A stretch of DNA of 64,000 nt from Caproiciproducens galactitolivorans (GTDB lineage Bacteria > Bacillota > Clostridia > Oscillospirales > Acutalibacteraceae). Made by a program: the position numbers and the translations under genes. The DNA lies in assembly GCF_026672255.1 (NCBI RefSeq), contig NZ_JAPOHA010000013.1:1-64000 (forward strand), in the 5' to 3' direction. Each line of letters starts with the position of its first letter. Within the stretch, counting starts at the first letter, position 1. This document shows positions 17,975 through 27,854 of the stretch, in pieces. Under the pieces are notes generated by a model. It saw only the letters and a program-made list of their open reading frames with translations, made no database searches and was not told the origin of the DNA.

Positions 17975-18249
17975 ATAAAATGCTCCTTTAGAAATTAATT
18001 GAGACAATAAGAAATAGAAATCCTTGCGCCGCAGGATTCCGTATTGTAATCCTTCTTAAAGATTCCCTTGGTATACTATATGTCAGAAGGTTTGAAACGT
18101 TATTGACTGCAAACGCTCCGGTTTTTAAAGTTGTATGTACGGCATAAAAAAACACGGTTAAACAGAAAATGTCTAACCGCGGGCGTGTTGAAAAACAGGC
18201 GGACCGCCGAAAATCCTTCCCTGCGAGGCGGCAAATAAGGAAGCACACG

Positions 18250-18525
18250 CTATGATTTTTCGAATAAATTTATAATCTGCGTTAGCTTATCTTCTATCCT
18301 GGAAAGGCAATCCAACATTTCTTTTTGAAGATTTTCCTGTTTTATATCATCCGTTGCTGTCGTTTGCTGATGCCAGTAAGTGGTTTTTTGAAATGCCTGA
18401 TAGTTTGAATCCCTGATATTCTGCTGCAAATTTTGTACCTCCTGCAGGATATTGTCTTTTTGAACATGGGTTTCCTGCTCCCTGGCCGACTCATCAAGTT
18501 CTATTTTATAAATTGGATCGTCCAT
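18250..18525 (-). CDS. Small coiled-coil protein, unknown
   Basis: 91 residues, very rich in Gln, Glu, Asp and Asn, predicted to be almost wholly helical with heptad repeats (QEVQNLQQNIRDSN and LSRIEDKLTQIINLFEK). No membrane segment. ATG with GGAAGGGG upstream. It lies between the DUF11 gene and the large Cys-rich gene on the same strand. The function is unknown. Confidence 0.65.
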   Translation of the reverse strand: MDDPIYKIELDESAREQETHVQKDNILQEVQNLQQNIRDSNYQAFQKTTYWHQQTTATDDIKQENLQKEMLDCLSRIEDKLTQIINLFEKS

Positions 18526-18589
18526 TGTTTCGAACCCCTTCCCTCAAAAAACAAAGAATGATAAGCCGTTAGAATGGCTGTTCTATGGA

Positions 18590-18631
18590 AAGCCTGCAGA
18601 GTGTTCGAAAAGTAACGACACTTTGCAGGCT
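18590..18631. terminator. Stem-loop after the large Cys-rich gene
   Basis: GCCTGCAGAGTG and CACTTTGCAGGC form a 12-bp stem with one G-T pair. It lies about 110 bases past the stop codon of the 18744-19526 gene. No T tract is seen on either strand, so it may be a processing or stabilising hairpin rather than an intrinsic terminator. Confidence 0.4.
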
Positions 18632-18743
18632 GATAAGACCATTTCTTTCGGGGAGCAGGCTTACGGGCCTACTATAATTTTCTGCGTTTGCCTCCTGAAA
18701 GGAAGCATGCGAGCCTGAAAGAGCAGATGGTTGGCCTATAGAA

Positions 18744-19526
18744 TTAAACGGCTCCCGGGCAGGGGCCGCTGCCTGTGCAGGGATTGATTTTATGTCCTTG
18801 TTCAAATTCCTCTTTCACTGTAATGTTCGTCCCATAAGGAGCAATTGCAGATACCAGGATATCTTCATGTTTCCATAGTTTGTCAATGACTTTATAATCA
18901 ATTACTAAAACACAATCATTTCCGGATGTTTCAATTCTTACATTTTCAAAGATGATCACTTTGCAGGAACCGTCAATAAGGGCTAATTCATTCCGAAATG
19001 CAGCAAGTCCGGCGGCATCATTGGTAAAGAAAACGCCGCTTGGGAAGCTGGCAAATTCATTAAAGAAGCAGGTAACTGTGTCTTTCGGCGTTACTACGGC
19101 AAATGTGTTGGCACCAAACTGTAATACCACTTCGAATTCAATGTCATTAATAATACGGTCGCAGCCGGTAGCTGGGCTCAAGCGCTCCCCTGCACACAAA
19201 ACTCTGATGTTTTGTATTGTCGGCACTCCGTTAGGCAGGAAACCGCCTCTGCAGCCCGCCATACCATCCGGATTGCAGGGAACACAGAATCTTAATGTTC
19301 TGGTATGAACACAAACATCGCGGACATCCTCTACACAAAGATCATGACACTGGCAAACAGCGGTTTCAATCTGATAACCAAATGCCGTTCTTAAAGTAGG
19401 ATCTGTAAAGATGTTGCAGCACTCTGTGCAACTCGTACTCGTTCCGGTACATGTCGGCGCCTGCCGAACCTGCGGCACCTGCTGTGCTTGCTGATTCATA
19501 GAATCATTTGTTAATAAGCAATCCAT
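18744..19526 (-). CDS. Cys-rich protein, possible spore-surface protein
   Basis: A 260-residue protein with 19 cysteines, including TECC and CQCHDLC. A Gln/Pro-rich N-terminus leads into a beta-rich body ending in CTGSGPCPGAV. The segment CVLVIDYKVIDKLWKHEDIL resembles parts of clostridial spore-coat or exosporium proteins, but no named family could be fixed. ATG with CAAAGGAGAA upstream. It heads the low-GC four-gene group. Nothing indicates secretion through a signal peptide, which is compatible with assembly in the mother cell. Confidence 0.6.
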   Translation of the reverse strand: MDCLLTNDSMNQQAQQVPQVRQAPTCTGTSTSCTECCNIFTDPTLRTAFGYQIETAVCQCHDLCVEDVRDVCVHTRTLRFCVPCNPDGMAGCRGGFLPNGVPTIQNIRVLCAGERLSPATGCDRIINDIEFEVVLQFGANTFAVVTPKDTVTCFFNEFASFPSGVFFTNDAAGLAAFRNELALIDGSCKVIIFENVRIETSGNDCVLVIDYKVIDKLWKHEDILVSAIAPYGTNITVKEEFEQGHKINPCTGSGPCPGAV

Positions 19527-19661
19527 ATCTATTCTCCTTTGAGTAATTCAGAGGAACTTTTGTTGTTACTCTTTACAATATTTTATGATTGCTTCCCTGT
19601 AATGGTTCCATCTTATCTTATGCGATATCGCTCTATTTCCCATTTTTCGGCATAAGAATGT

Positions 19662-19702
19662 CCCCGGATAGAACTGTGATTTTTTCACTGTTCTATCCGG
19701 GG
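19662..19702. repeat. Long inverted repeat at the 3' side of the GGDEF gene
   Basis: CCCCGGATAGAAC (19662-19674) and GTTCTATCCGGGG (19690-19702) form a perfect 13-bp stem; after a mismatch, GTGA/TCAC extends it around a T-rich loop. There is no T run after the stem on either strand. Confidence 0.6.
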
Positions 19703-19739
19703 GCAGCATATCCGAAGCCGAAGGGCTTCTCAACTATGT

Positions 19740-21797
19740 TTACTGCGCGCTTTCCAGAAACGTGCCGGAATACAGGCTGTAGCTGTCCTTTCCGCTGTTC
19801 TTGGCGCTGTAAAGCGCTTCGTCCGCGTGCCGGTACAGCTCCGCGAAAGTGGAGCCGCCGTCCGGGTAAACCGCCCCGCCGACGCTGGCCGATACCTTGT
19901 AGGTACCGTCCTCGCCCGTATAAGCGTTGCGGAACACCTCGCAGACCTCCTGCATCTTTACGTTCAACAGTTCCCTCGATTCCATATCCTTTACAAAAAC
20001 AATAAATTCGTCGCCGCCCGTCCTGCCGATGATATCCGACATACGGAACAGGCGCTTAATATCCGACGCGACCTTTTTTAAAACGGCGTCGCCAAAAATA
20101 TGCCCCAGCGTATCGTTAATGCTCTTGAAATTATCAATATCAATAATAATCAGTCCCTGCAAAAGCTGGGACGAATTTTTTAAATGCTCCTTAATCAGCG
20201 ATTCCGTCGTTACCTTATTATAAAGCTGCGTCAGCAAATCCGTTCTGGATTTATTTTCAAGCTGCTGCATTTTCTTTTTCTGGCTGTCCGTATCCGTAAT
20301 CAACCCGATTGCACGGTACGGCTTGTTCGTTTTGTCGTACAGCGCCTTTACGTTCACCGTACACCAGATATAGCTGCCGCAAATATCTTTCATGCGCACG
20401 TCGACCGGCCCCGGCTGCCCGGACAGCAGGATGGAGCGGAACAGGTCGTCCATAATGATTTTATCGTCCGGATGAACCTGCCGGAAATTCGGAATTCCCG
20501 AATCCGGGTGCTCATCCACGGCGGAGGACCCGAATTTACTGGTCCAGTAAACGGTGTGGTATATACGATTGAGACGAATATCCCACTCAAATACAACCTG
20601 ATTGGTTTCTTCCATAATCAGCGCATAGCGTGTTTCATTCAGTTTCAGCACGTCGGTATCCTCCTTAATTTTCTCAATTAAATGGTTAAATGATAATGCC
20701 ATTTCGGCAAATTCTCCCTTGTAAGTACCGGAAAGCTGGGTTTGGTAATCCCCTTTTTCAACCTCTTCAAACGCGGCGGACAGATCGCGGATCGGATTTA
20801 AAAAGCGGTTTGCCTCCAAACAGGCGATCGCAATCAGCAAAGCAATAAAAATCAGCAGCAGGATTATGTAAACACGGATCATATGCTGAATGGGCCGCAG
20901 CAGCTCTTCCTGTTTGACCAAGCTGACGATCATCCAGTCTTCCCCCGCCACCCGGGAGTAATATCCGAATTTATTGACGCCGTTGACGGAATAAAAAATG
21001 GTTCCGCTCGGATTTTTATCCAAATCCTTTTCCTGAAGCCGCTGATAAAAATCGCTGTTCCCGCTCATGCTTTTAATGTTGCTGAGCTCGTTTCCGTCGG
21101 CATCCGTAAAATATTCGCTCGCAACACTCCCCATAGGGTCGATGATAAAGGTTCGTCCGGTCTCCATAAACGTATGGCGGCAGATTTGATCAAAATACGT
21201 CATGTCGATGGTGGACTGAAGAAAGCCCTGGTAAACGCCCCCGAAGAAAATCGGTACGGCGACTTCGAAATATTTCCGTCCTCCTATATAATTCGGGTTC
21301 TGCATGATATCCGACACATACATTTTATCGATCGGAACATTGCGCATGATTTCCCCGATCGGGGAGTGCACCCCCATGGCCTCGCTGTCGTCGGAGGCGA
21401 TAACGATATCCTTCTGGTTTACCAGGCACGACCGTTTTACATAATTCCCCTGGGAATTCCCCTTGCGGATAGCGGTTTGCCGGGACGTTATGGTTATAAA
21501 CGTATTGACGGCCAGTTTCCGGTATTGCTGGAGTTCCTTTTCCGGTTCCCCGTTGTTGGAGGAAAGCAAAAGCTGTTTCACCCCGGGAAGGTCCGCCGCA
21601 ACTTCCAGCGCCGATTTCCGCTGGGCGAAAAACTGGTCCAGAATATCCGCGGCCTGTGTCGCGTCGCTTTCCACATTCTTCTGAAGAAGCTCCGTTGTAT
21701 TGCTTTGAAAAAACGTAATACTTGATACCATAACGGTAAGTACGGGAACAATGGAAAAGGCGGCGAGCAAAGAGATCAGATAATTCCGGATTTTCAA
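19740..21797 (-). CDS. Membrane diguanylate cyclase: Cache-HAMP-PAS-GGDEF
   Basis: A 685-residue sensor that should make c-di-GMP. Order: TM1 (about 7-28); an extracellular double-Cache-type sensor (30-300); TM2 (about 304-326); HAMP (about 327-378); a PAS-like domain (about 390-500, with FEWDIRLNRIYHTVYW and FRQVHPDDK); and a GGDEF domain (about 515-680). The active-site GGDEF is intact, and an RxxD inhibitory site (RMSD) lies five residues before it, so product feedback is likely. TTG start after AAGGGGAAGG. No EAL domain. The extracellular ligand is unknown, and no effector gene is adjacent. Confidence 0.92.
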   Translation of the reverse strand: MKIRNYLISLLAAFSIVPVLTVMVSSITFFQSNTTELLQKNVESDATQAADILDQFFAQRKSALEVAADLPGVKQLLLSSNNGEPEKELQQYRKLAVNTFITITSRQTAIRKGNSQGNYVKRSCLVNQKDIVIASDDSEAMGVHSPIGEIMRNVPIDKMYVSDIMQNPNYIGGRKYFEVAVPIFFGGVYQGFLQSTIDMTYFDQICRHTFMETGRTFIIDPMGSVASEYFTDADGNELSNIKSMSGNSDFYQRLQEKDLDKNPSGTIFYSVNGVNKFGYYSRVAGEDWMIVSLVKQEELLRPIQHMIRVYIILLLIFIALLIAIACLEANRFLNPIRDLSAAFEEVEKGDYQTQLSGTYKGEFAEMALSFNHLIEKIKEDTDVLKLNETRYALIMEETNQVVFEWDIRLNRIYHTVYWTSKFGSSAVDEHPDSGIPNFRQVHPDDKIIMDDLFRSILLSGQPGPVDVRMKDICGSYIWCTVNVKALYDKTNKPYRAIGLITDTDSQKKKMQQLENKSRTDLLTQLYNKVTTESLIKEHLKNSSQLLQGLIIIDIDNFKSINDTLGHIFGDAVLKKVASDIKRLFRMSDIIGRTGGDEFIVFVKDMESRELLNVKMQEVCEVFRNAYTGEDGTYKVSASVGGAVYPDGGSTFAELYRHADEALYSAKNSGKDSYSLYSGTFLESAQ

Positions 21798-22471
21798 GCG
21801 CGCCTTCCCCTTTCGGTTCTGTAAAAATTTGTAAGTTTATTATAGCAGATTATTCTCTATATGCAATAGAAGAACGTTGTTATATTCACTAAAGATTTAG
21901 GGGGCAGCTTTGGCTCAATCTACCAAACTTTTGTGGTCAATGCCCAAACAAGACGGGCATTTATCCCCAACATTCCCTATGTTTTGAGCAATTTCGATAT
22001 CACTGTATCATTTGCTACATTTGGACATTTTCTCATTTACTGAGCAATTGATAAATTTAAATCGTTTACTCGGTGGAATAGATTTCCAGCAAAACTTTTT
22101 GAAACCGGCGTTCATAAGTTCGTAAAAGACGCCCTGCCAAACAAAAACCCGCTTTTCTCTTTTAGCCGTTTTCTTCCCGCGGGAACGGCTGAAAGAAGCT
22201 GCCTGCCGTTCGCAGGCATGATAAAAAAAAGGGAAAATCCAATGGTTTGCAAGTGTATTTTTATGGATCCCCTACAATTCTACAGAATACAATCTTTATA
22301 TTTCCTTTTGTTCATTAATCTTTTACATCAATGTAATTGATTTTCTTTTCAAAATAGTCTAAACTATATAGTAAGAATGTCAAAATGAACAAGAATATCA
22401 ACAGATAATTGTTATAAACGCATCCGAACCTTTCAGCGCCACATGCTGAACAACATGAGGAGGCAAATTTC
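21798..22471. other. 674-bp intergenic region before fbp
   Basis: AT-rich, without a convincing gene. Structures seen: AGCCGTT/AACGGCT flanking the palindrome TTCCCGCGGGAA (22164-22190), and GCCTGC/GCAGGC (22201-22217) followed by a run of A. A weak promoter (TTGATT, 17 bases, TAAACT) occurs around 22335-22365. The fbp ribosome-binding site GAGGAGG is at its right end. Confidence 0.5.
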
Positions 22472-24400
22472 ATGATTGACGAGCGATACTTAAAGCTTCT
22501 GGCAAAAGATTACCCGAACGCACAGGCCGCCGCGTCCGAAATTATCAACCTCAGAGCCATTCTCAGCCTGCCGAAAGGCACCGAGTATTTTTTCAGTGAC
22601 CTGCACGGGGAACAGCAGGCGTTTCTTTATCAACTGAAAAGCGCTTCGGGCGTTGTACGGAAAAAAATTGACGAGCTGTTCGAGCAGTCCATGTCGGAAG
22701 GCGAACGCGCCGCCCTTGCAAAACTGATTTATTACCCCGAAACCGAATATTCCGAAAAAAAGAAGAAGGAGCCCGCTTTCGACGACTGGTGCCGCATCAC
22801 CATCTACCGGCTGGTGGAGGTTTGCCGGGAAGCCGCTTCCAAGTATACGCGTTCCAAAGTCCGGAAGAAGCTTCCGGAAAATTTCGCGTATATCATCGAT
22901 GAGCTGCTCCACGCGGACTGCAGCAACAAGCCGCATTACCACAGCGAAATCATCCGTTCCATCGTCGCAACGCACATGAGCGAGGAATTCATTACCGCCC
23001 TGTGCCATTTAATTCAGCAGTTATTAATTGACAAGTTACATATTATCGGCGATATTTTCGACCGCGGCCCGCGCGCGGATGCCATTATGGACGCGCTGAT
23101 CAACTGCCACGACGTCGATATCCAGTGGGGCAACCACGACATCTCGTGGATGGGCGCGGCCTCCGGAAACTGGGCGTGCATCGCCAACGTAATCCGGCTG
23201 GGCATCAGCTACAACAATTTCGACCTTCTGGAGGACGGCTACGGCATCAATCTGCGCGCGCTGTCCATTTTTGCGGAACAGACCTACCGCAACGACCCCT
23301 GCGAAATCTTTATTCCCCATATTCTGGACGAAAACCAGTACGACCCGGTCGATATTCCGCTTGCGGCGAAAATGCACAAAGCCATGGCGATTATCCAGTT
23401 CAAGGTGGAGGCACAGCTTATTAAAAAGCATCCGGAATACGGCATGGACGACCGCATTCTTCTCGATAAAATTGATTTTGAAAAGGGAACCGTAAAGCTC
23501 GGCGACAAGGAATATCCTTTGCGCGACAAGCTTTTCCCCACCGTGGACCCCAAGAATCCGCTCCAGCTCACTCAGGCGGAAACGGAATTAATGCGGACGA
23601 TCGCCGCTTCGTTCTGCCACAGCGAGCGGCTCGATAAACATATCCGTTTCCTGTATTCCCACGGCAGCATGTACCTGCGCATCAACGGCAACCTGCTTTA
23701 CCACGGCTGTATTCCGCTGACGGAAGACGGCAAACTGGACGTCATCCAGTCGTTCGGCACGAACCATTCCGGCCGCGAATATCTGGAATTTCTGGACGGC
23801 GTGGCGCGCAACGCCTATTTTGCGCCCCGCGGCTCCACCGAACGGGAAAACGCCAAGGATATGATGTGGTACCTGTGGTGCGGCGCGAAATCCCCGCTGT
23901 TCGGGAAGGCGAAGCTTTCCACTTTCGAGCGTTATTTTATTGATGACCCCGAAACGCATCATGAGGAAATGAATCCTTATTACACCTATATTGAACACCG
24001 TTCCGCCTGTGAAATGATTTTGAAGGAATTCGGCCTCGACCCCGTGTCCTCCCATATCATCAACGGCCATGTTCCGGTCAAGGCGGGCGAAAACCCGGTG
24101 AAGGGCGACGGGCTCCTGTTTATGATTGACGGCGGCATCTCCAAGGCTTACCAGTCACAGACGGGAATCGGCGGCTACACCTTTATTGCCAACTCGCGCT
24201 ACCTGGCGCTGGCGGAGCACAAACCGCTGAAAACCGGATGCTGCGTGGAGGAAAACTCGCCGAAGGTGATGGTTGTGGAAGCAATCAAACAGCGTGTTAC
24301 CGTTGCGGGCACGGACAACGGCGCCGACCTCAGCCGGCAGATCGAAGAGCTGAACGCGCTGCTTCAGGCTTACCGAAACGGCACGATTAAAGAAAAATAA
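22472..24400 (+). CDS. fbp: Fructose-1,6-bisphosphatase, class III
   Basis: A 642-residue enzyme of the Firmicutes class III type, which removes the 1-phosphate of fructose-1,6-bisphosphate in gluconeogenesis. Calcineurin-like metal motifs are visible: FFSDLHGEQQAF near residue 42, HIIGDIFDRGPRAD near 190, WGNHDISWMGAA near 215 and, near the C-terminus, IINGHVPVKAGENP. Length and motifs match family III rather than the GlpX or classical types. ATG with GAGGAGGC upstream. mutY follows by 12 bases and may be co-transcribed. Confidence 0.97.
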   Translation: MIDERYLKLLAKDYPNAQAAASEIINLRAILSLPKGTEYFFSDLHGEQQAFLYQLKSASGVVRKKIDELFEQSMSEGERAALAKLIYYPETEYSEKKKKEPAFDDWCRITIYRLVEVCREAASKYTRSKVRKKLPENFAYIIDELLHADCSNKPHYHSEIIRSIVATHMSEEFITALCHLIQQLLIDKLHIIGDIFDRGPRADAIMDALINCHDVDIQWGNHDISWMGAASGNWACIANVIRLGISYNNFDLLEDGYGINLRALSIFAEQTYRNDPCEIFIPHILDENQYDPVDIPLAAKMHKAMAIIQFKVEAQLIKKHPEYGMDDRILLDKIDFEKGTVKLGDKEYPLRDKLFPTVDPKNPLQLTQAETELMRTIAASFCHSERLDKHIRFLYSHGSMYLRINGNLLYHGCIPLTEDGKLDVIQSFGTNHSGREYLEFLDGVARNAYFAPRGSTERENAKDMMWYLWCGAKSPLFGKAKLSTFERYFIDDPETHHEEMNPYYTYIEHRSACEMILKEFGLDPVSSHIINGHVPVKAGENPVKGDGLLFMIDGGISKAYQSQTGIGGYTFIANSRYLALAEHKPLKTGCCVEENSPKVMVVEAIKQRVTVAGTDNGADLSRQIEELNALLQAYRNGTIKEK

Positions 24401-24412
24401 CAGGATGTGTCC

Positions 24413-25474
24413 ATGGAAAATCAACTTGCAAACATTGTGCGGCCCCTGCTTCGCTGGTACGCGGAAAACGCGAGAACCCTGCCGTGGCGGGACGAACCCA
24501 CGCCGTACCGCGTGTGGGTCTCCGAAATTATGCTTCAGCAGACGCGGGTAGAGGCTGTGAAACCCTATTTCGAACGTTTTACAGCCGAGCTCCCCGATAT
24601 CGCCGCGCTTGCGGGCGCGCCGGAGGAACAGCTTTTAAAGCTGTGGGAGGGGCTTGGGTATTACAGCCGCGTGCGGAACCTGCAAAAGGCGGCGCGCGCC
24701 GTGATGGAGAATTTCGGCGGCGTTCTTCCGAAAACGCCGGAGGAACTGCTCCGGCTGCCCGGAATCGGCGAATACACCGCCGGTGCAATCGCTTCCATCG
24801 CCTACGGCCAGCCTGCCCCCGCCGTGGACGGCAACGTTCTGCGCGTAATCGCGCGCGTAACCGCCGACCGTTCAAACATCAGCGAAACCGCCGTAAAGCG
24901 TGAATTTGCGGGCCGGTTAAGAGAAATCTACCCCAAAGAACAGGCCGGGGCGTTTACCCAGTCCCTGATGGAGCTGGGCGCGACGGTCTGCCTTCCGAAC
25001 GCCGAACCGAAATGCGGGGAATGCCCGCTTTCCCCGCTGTGCGCCGCGCATGCGCAGGGGACGGAGCGGGAACTGCCCGTAAAAAGCGCGAAGAAGGAAC
25101 GGAAAATCGAGGAGCGAACCGTTTTTCTGATTCTTCACGACGGGAAGGCCGCGCTTCAGAAGCGGCCGAAAAAAGGGCTTTTGGCCGGGCTTTGGGAATT
25201 TCCCAACGTCTTGGGCAAACTTTCTCCACAGGAATCGGAAAAATGGTTGAAAACTTTGGGCGTTTCCGCGGAAAAATTCGAGCCGTTCGCCCCTTCCAAA
25301 CATATTTTTTCCCATATCGAATGGCATATGACGAATTATCTTGTAACCGCCGCGGCCGTTTCGAAAACCGCGCCCTTCCTCTGGGCAGGGCACCGGGAAC
25401 TTGCGGAAACCTACGCCATTCCCGCGGCGTTCGGGCAGTGCCTGGCATCTTTTCAGCACATGCAGACGCCCTAA
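24413..25474 (+). CDS. mutY: A/G-specific adenine glycosylase MutY
   Basis: A 353-residue DNA repair enzyme that removes adenine paired with 8-oxoguanine. The sequence shows the catalytic Glu region VSEIMLQQTRVEAV, the helix-hairpin-helix LPGIGEYTAGAI, the catalytic Asp in VDGNVLRVIARV, a four-Cys 4Fe-4S motif (C..CGECPLSPLC) and a C-terminal NUDIX-like 8-oxoG recognition domain (about 225-345). The ATG eight bases after AGG is preferred over a GTG six bases upstream. Confidence 0.96.
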   Translation: MENQLANIVRPLLRWYAENARTLPWRDEPTPYRVWVSEIMLQQTRVEAVKPYFERFTAELPDIAALAGAPEEQLLKLWEGLGYYSRVRNLQKAARAVMENFGGVLPKTPEELLRLPGIGEYTAGAIASIAYGQPAPAVDGNVLRVIARVTADRSNISETAVKREFAGRLREIYPKEQAGAFTQSLMELGATVCLPNAEPKCGECPLSPLCAAHAQGTERELPVKSAKKERKIEERTVFLILHDGKAALQKRPKKGLLAGLWEFPNVLGKLSPQESEKWLKTLGVSAEKFEPFAPSKHIFSHIEWHMTNYLVTAAAVSKTAPFLWAGHRELAETYAIPAAFGQCLASFQHMQTP

Positions 25475-25482
25475 AAAGTCCT

Positions 25483-25535
25483 GTAAAAAACGGAAAGGCC
25501 GTCATCCGGTAATTCCCGGCGTGACGGTCTTCTGA
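25483..25535 (+). terminator. Weak terminator-like hairpin after mutY
   Basis: AAGGCCGTCATCCGG pairs imperfectly with CCGGCGTGACGGTCTT around a short loop. The T tract is poor. Confidence 0.4.
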
Positions 25536-25692
25536 AATAGTTGTATTGCGTGTATATTCTTTTTCTTCATCGTTTTCGTTCGTTAGTATATCACAAATTA
25601 TTTGAATAGACAATGAATAAATTGTGAACAATGAAGCTTTTTCTTCAAAAATGATATTTGAACAGAAAAAAGAAGTCGAAATGAGGGATTGT

Positions 25693-26445
25693 ATGAAGGC
25701 TTTGATTACAGGCGCCAGTTCCGGAATCGGCCGCGACATGGCCGCTGTGCTGAGCGAACAGGGCTTCGACCTGATTTTGGTCGCGCGCCGGCAGGAACGG
25801 CTGGAACAGGTAAAAAAGGAATTAAAAACCAACGTAAAAATCATCTGCGCCGACCTCTCCGACAGTGCCGCGTGCATCCGGCTTTACGAACAGGTAAAAG
25901 AGGAACAGATCGATATTTTAATCAACAACGCGGGTCTGGGCGTTTTCGGCGCGTTCGACGAAACCGACCTGCAAAAAGAGCTTCGGATGATCGATACGAA
26001 CATCCGGGCGCTGCATATTCTGACGAAGCTTTTCCTGCGGGACTTCAAGACGAGAGATTCCGGCTATATTCTGAACGTCGCGTCCTCCGCCGCCTTCCAG
26101 CCCGGGCCGCTTCTGTCGGGCTACTACGCAACAAAGGCGTACGTCCTCCGGCTGACGGAAGCCATCTACGAGGAACTTCGCCGCGCGCACAGCAAGGTGC
26201 ATATCTGCGCGCTCTGCCCCGGCCCCGTCCGCACCGAATTCGACGATGTCGCCGACGTAAAATTCAGCGTAAAAGGGCTGCAAAGCCGGTACGTAGCCGA
26301 ATACGCCATCCGGAAAATGTTTCAGGGAAAGCTGGTTATTGTTCCGGGAACCACGATGAAGCTTGCCCACGGATTCGGCAGGTTCCTGCCGGACAAACAG
26401 ATTCTGAAAGTCGCGTATCACATGCAGAAGCGCAAAAACGGATAA
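25693..26445 (+). CDS. Short-chain dehydrogenase/reductase
   Basis: A 250-residue classical SDR with TGASSGIG near residue 6 for NAD(P) binding, ARR after the second strand suggesting NADPH preference, LINNAG near 83 and the catalytic YYATK with upstream Ser. It groups with DltE/YqjQ-like dehydrogenases of Firmicutes; the substrate is unknown. The ATG at 25693, five bases after GAGGG, fits the family N-terminus (MKALITGASSGIG); longer in-frame starts add residues not seen in the family. A terminator follows. Confidence 0.88.
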   Translation: MKALITGASSGIGRDMAAVLSEQGFDLILVARRQERLEQVKKELKTNVKIICADLSDSAACIRLYEQVKEEQIDILINNAGLGVFGAFDETDLQKELRMIDTNIRALHILTKLFLRDFKTRDSGYILNVASSAAFQPGPLLSGYYATKAYVLRLTEAIYEELRRAHSKVHICALCPGPVRTEFDDVADVKFSVKGLQSRYVAEYAIRKMFQGKLVIVPGTTMKLAHGFGRFLPDKQILKVAYHMQKRKNG

Positions 26446-26476
26446 TCCGCCGGTTTTGCCGTACAGCAATCAAACA

Positions 26477-26516
26477 GCCCGAAAGGCGTTTCTTAACGCT
26501 TTTCGGGCCTTTTTTC
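26477..26516 (+). terminator. Terminator after the SDR gene
   Basis: GCCCGAAAGGCGT (26477-26489) pairs with ACGCTTTTCGGGC (26496-26508) and is followed by six T. Confidence 0.88.
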
Positions 26517-26531
26517 GGCAAAGCCGCTATT

Positions 26532-27365
26532 CTATGCCTTGATCCCCGCAAGCTTTTCCAGCGCGTAGGGAATTCCGTCCTCGTTGTTCGAGAGCGTTAT
26601 AAAGTCGGCGGCCTGTTTCGCTTCTTCACAGCCGTTCTGCATGGCGACGCCGCATCCGGCAAATTTCAGCATCTGCAGGTCGTTGGTTTCGTCGCCGAAG
26701 GCGATTACCTCATCCGGTTTGATTCCGAGCCTTTCGCACAGATGCCGAAGCCCGTCCCCTTTATTCGCGGACGCGTGGTTAATCTCTATATTATTGCTGA
26801 ACGAGGAAGTCAGGGCAAATTCCTGCTTTTCACTGAGCTTGTTCCAGATCATTTCCCGCACATCCGGTTCCATATAAGGAATATTGATCTTTTCCAGCCG
26901 GCTTTTCCCCTTTTTCAGGAAATTCGGCAGGTCGTCCACGGGGGTCTGGTATTTCAGGAACATATCGATAAAAATCTGAGGATAATCTTTAAAGGTTGGA
27001 ATCAGCTCCAGATGCTTTTTATCCACATAGGAGTCACCGCCGGTATAAGCTTCCACCAGCACGTTGCAGCCCATCAGGTAATCGATCAGGCGGTTCGACT
27101 GCTCCTCGGTCAGCAGGTTCTCGTAGAGCACCGCATCCTTCTCCAGATCCAGAACCGTTGCTCCGTTTGCCGTGATTGCGTACCGAATGGAACCGACGTC
27201 CAGAATCGGCTGGGGGATAAGCTTGCGCACGCGTCCGGTTGCCGGAACGATATGAATTCCCCGCTGTGCCGCAGCGCGCAGCACCCGGGTGGTTTCCGGC
27301 AGCATGGTTTTTTCCGTGGTTAAAGCAGTGCCGTCCATGTCCAGCGCAATCAGCTTAATGTTCAA
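26532..27365 (-). CDS. Cof-type HAD-IIB sugar-phosphate phosphatase
   Basis: A 277-residue cytoplasmic hydrolase with motif I LIALDMDGTALTTEK at residues 5-19, motif III and the C-terminal VIAFGDETNDLQML, and a subfamily IIB cap domain between. The size and the GDxxND motif match the Cof/YidA group, which dephosphorylates sugar phosphates and similar metabolites; the substrate is unknown. The start is TTG after AGGAGGAAATCACA. It converges with the SDR gene. Confidence 0.92.
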   Translation of the reverse strand: MNIKLIALDMDGTALTTEKTMLPETTRVLRAAAQRGIHIVPATGRVRKLIPQPILDVGSIRYAITANGATVLDLEKDAVLYENLLTEEQSNRLIDYLMGCNVLVEAYTGGDSYVDKKHLELIPTFKDYPQIFIDMFLKYQTPVDDLPNFLKKGKSRLEKINIPYMEPDVREMIWNKLSEKQEFALTSSFSNNIEINHASANKGDGLRHLCERLGIKPDEVIAFGDETNDLQMLKFAGCGVAMQNGCEEAKQAADFITLSNNEDGIPYALEKLAGIKA

Positions 27366-27854
27366 TGTGATTTCCTCCTATGTCATTTCGTATGATTTTA
27401 TTATACCATGACATGTCCGGGAGGGAAACCTCTTTCTGGTTTATCCGGTAAAAGGGTGTATTTCGTTTCAAATAGGCAATTTTCACATAAATTCTTTATG
27501 GTTTCTTTATGGTTTTCCTCTTTCATTTTTTGGGTAAACCATGATATAATGTATGCGAATACCGTAATTTTTTAATAAATTATGAACCAGGCGGGAAGTG
27601 ATCGTAATCAGAGATTTTTGCAGGAATCCGGTTTATGCATCGGCAAATGTTCAGGTATGCAATTTAAAGGACGCTTTAACGCGCACAACGAAGCATGAAG
27701 CCGCTGCCCCCGTTTCTATTCTGATTGTAAACCGAAATCCGCCTGCAAAAACAAATCTCCGGTTCTAAAGGCCGGGGAAAGCAACAGGCAGTCCGCAGGC
27801 AAATAATCGCACGGAAACGAAAAATAAAGCTGCCGTCGGAGGGAGCTGAATAAG
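27366..27854. other. 489-bp intergenic region
   Basis: The left part is AT-rich with TATAAT around 27543 but only a poor -35 box. The right part has no supported gene; a 56-codon frame from a GTG near 27599 has no good ribosome-binding site. GGAGGGAG before 27855 is the ribosome-binding site of the response regulator. Confidence 0.45.

Noticed and set aside
18569-18805. 78-codon minus-strand frame overlapping the Cys-rich gene end
   Set aside because: It overlaps a well-supported gene in another frame and has no ribosome-binding site.
27599-27770. 56-codon frame from a GTG before the response regulator
   Set aside because: The purine-rich stretch is only about two bases from the GTG, and no recognisable protein pattern is seen.
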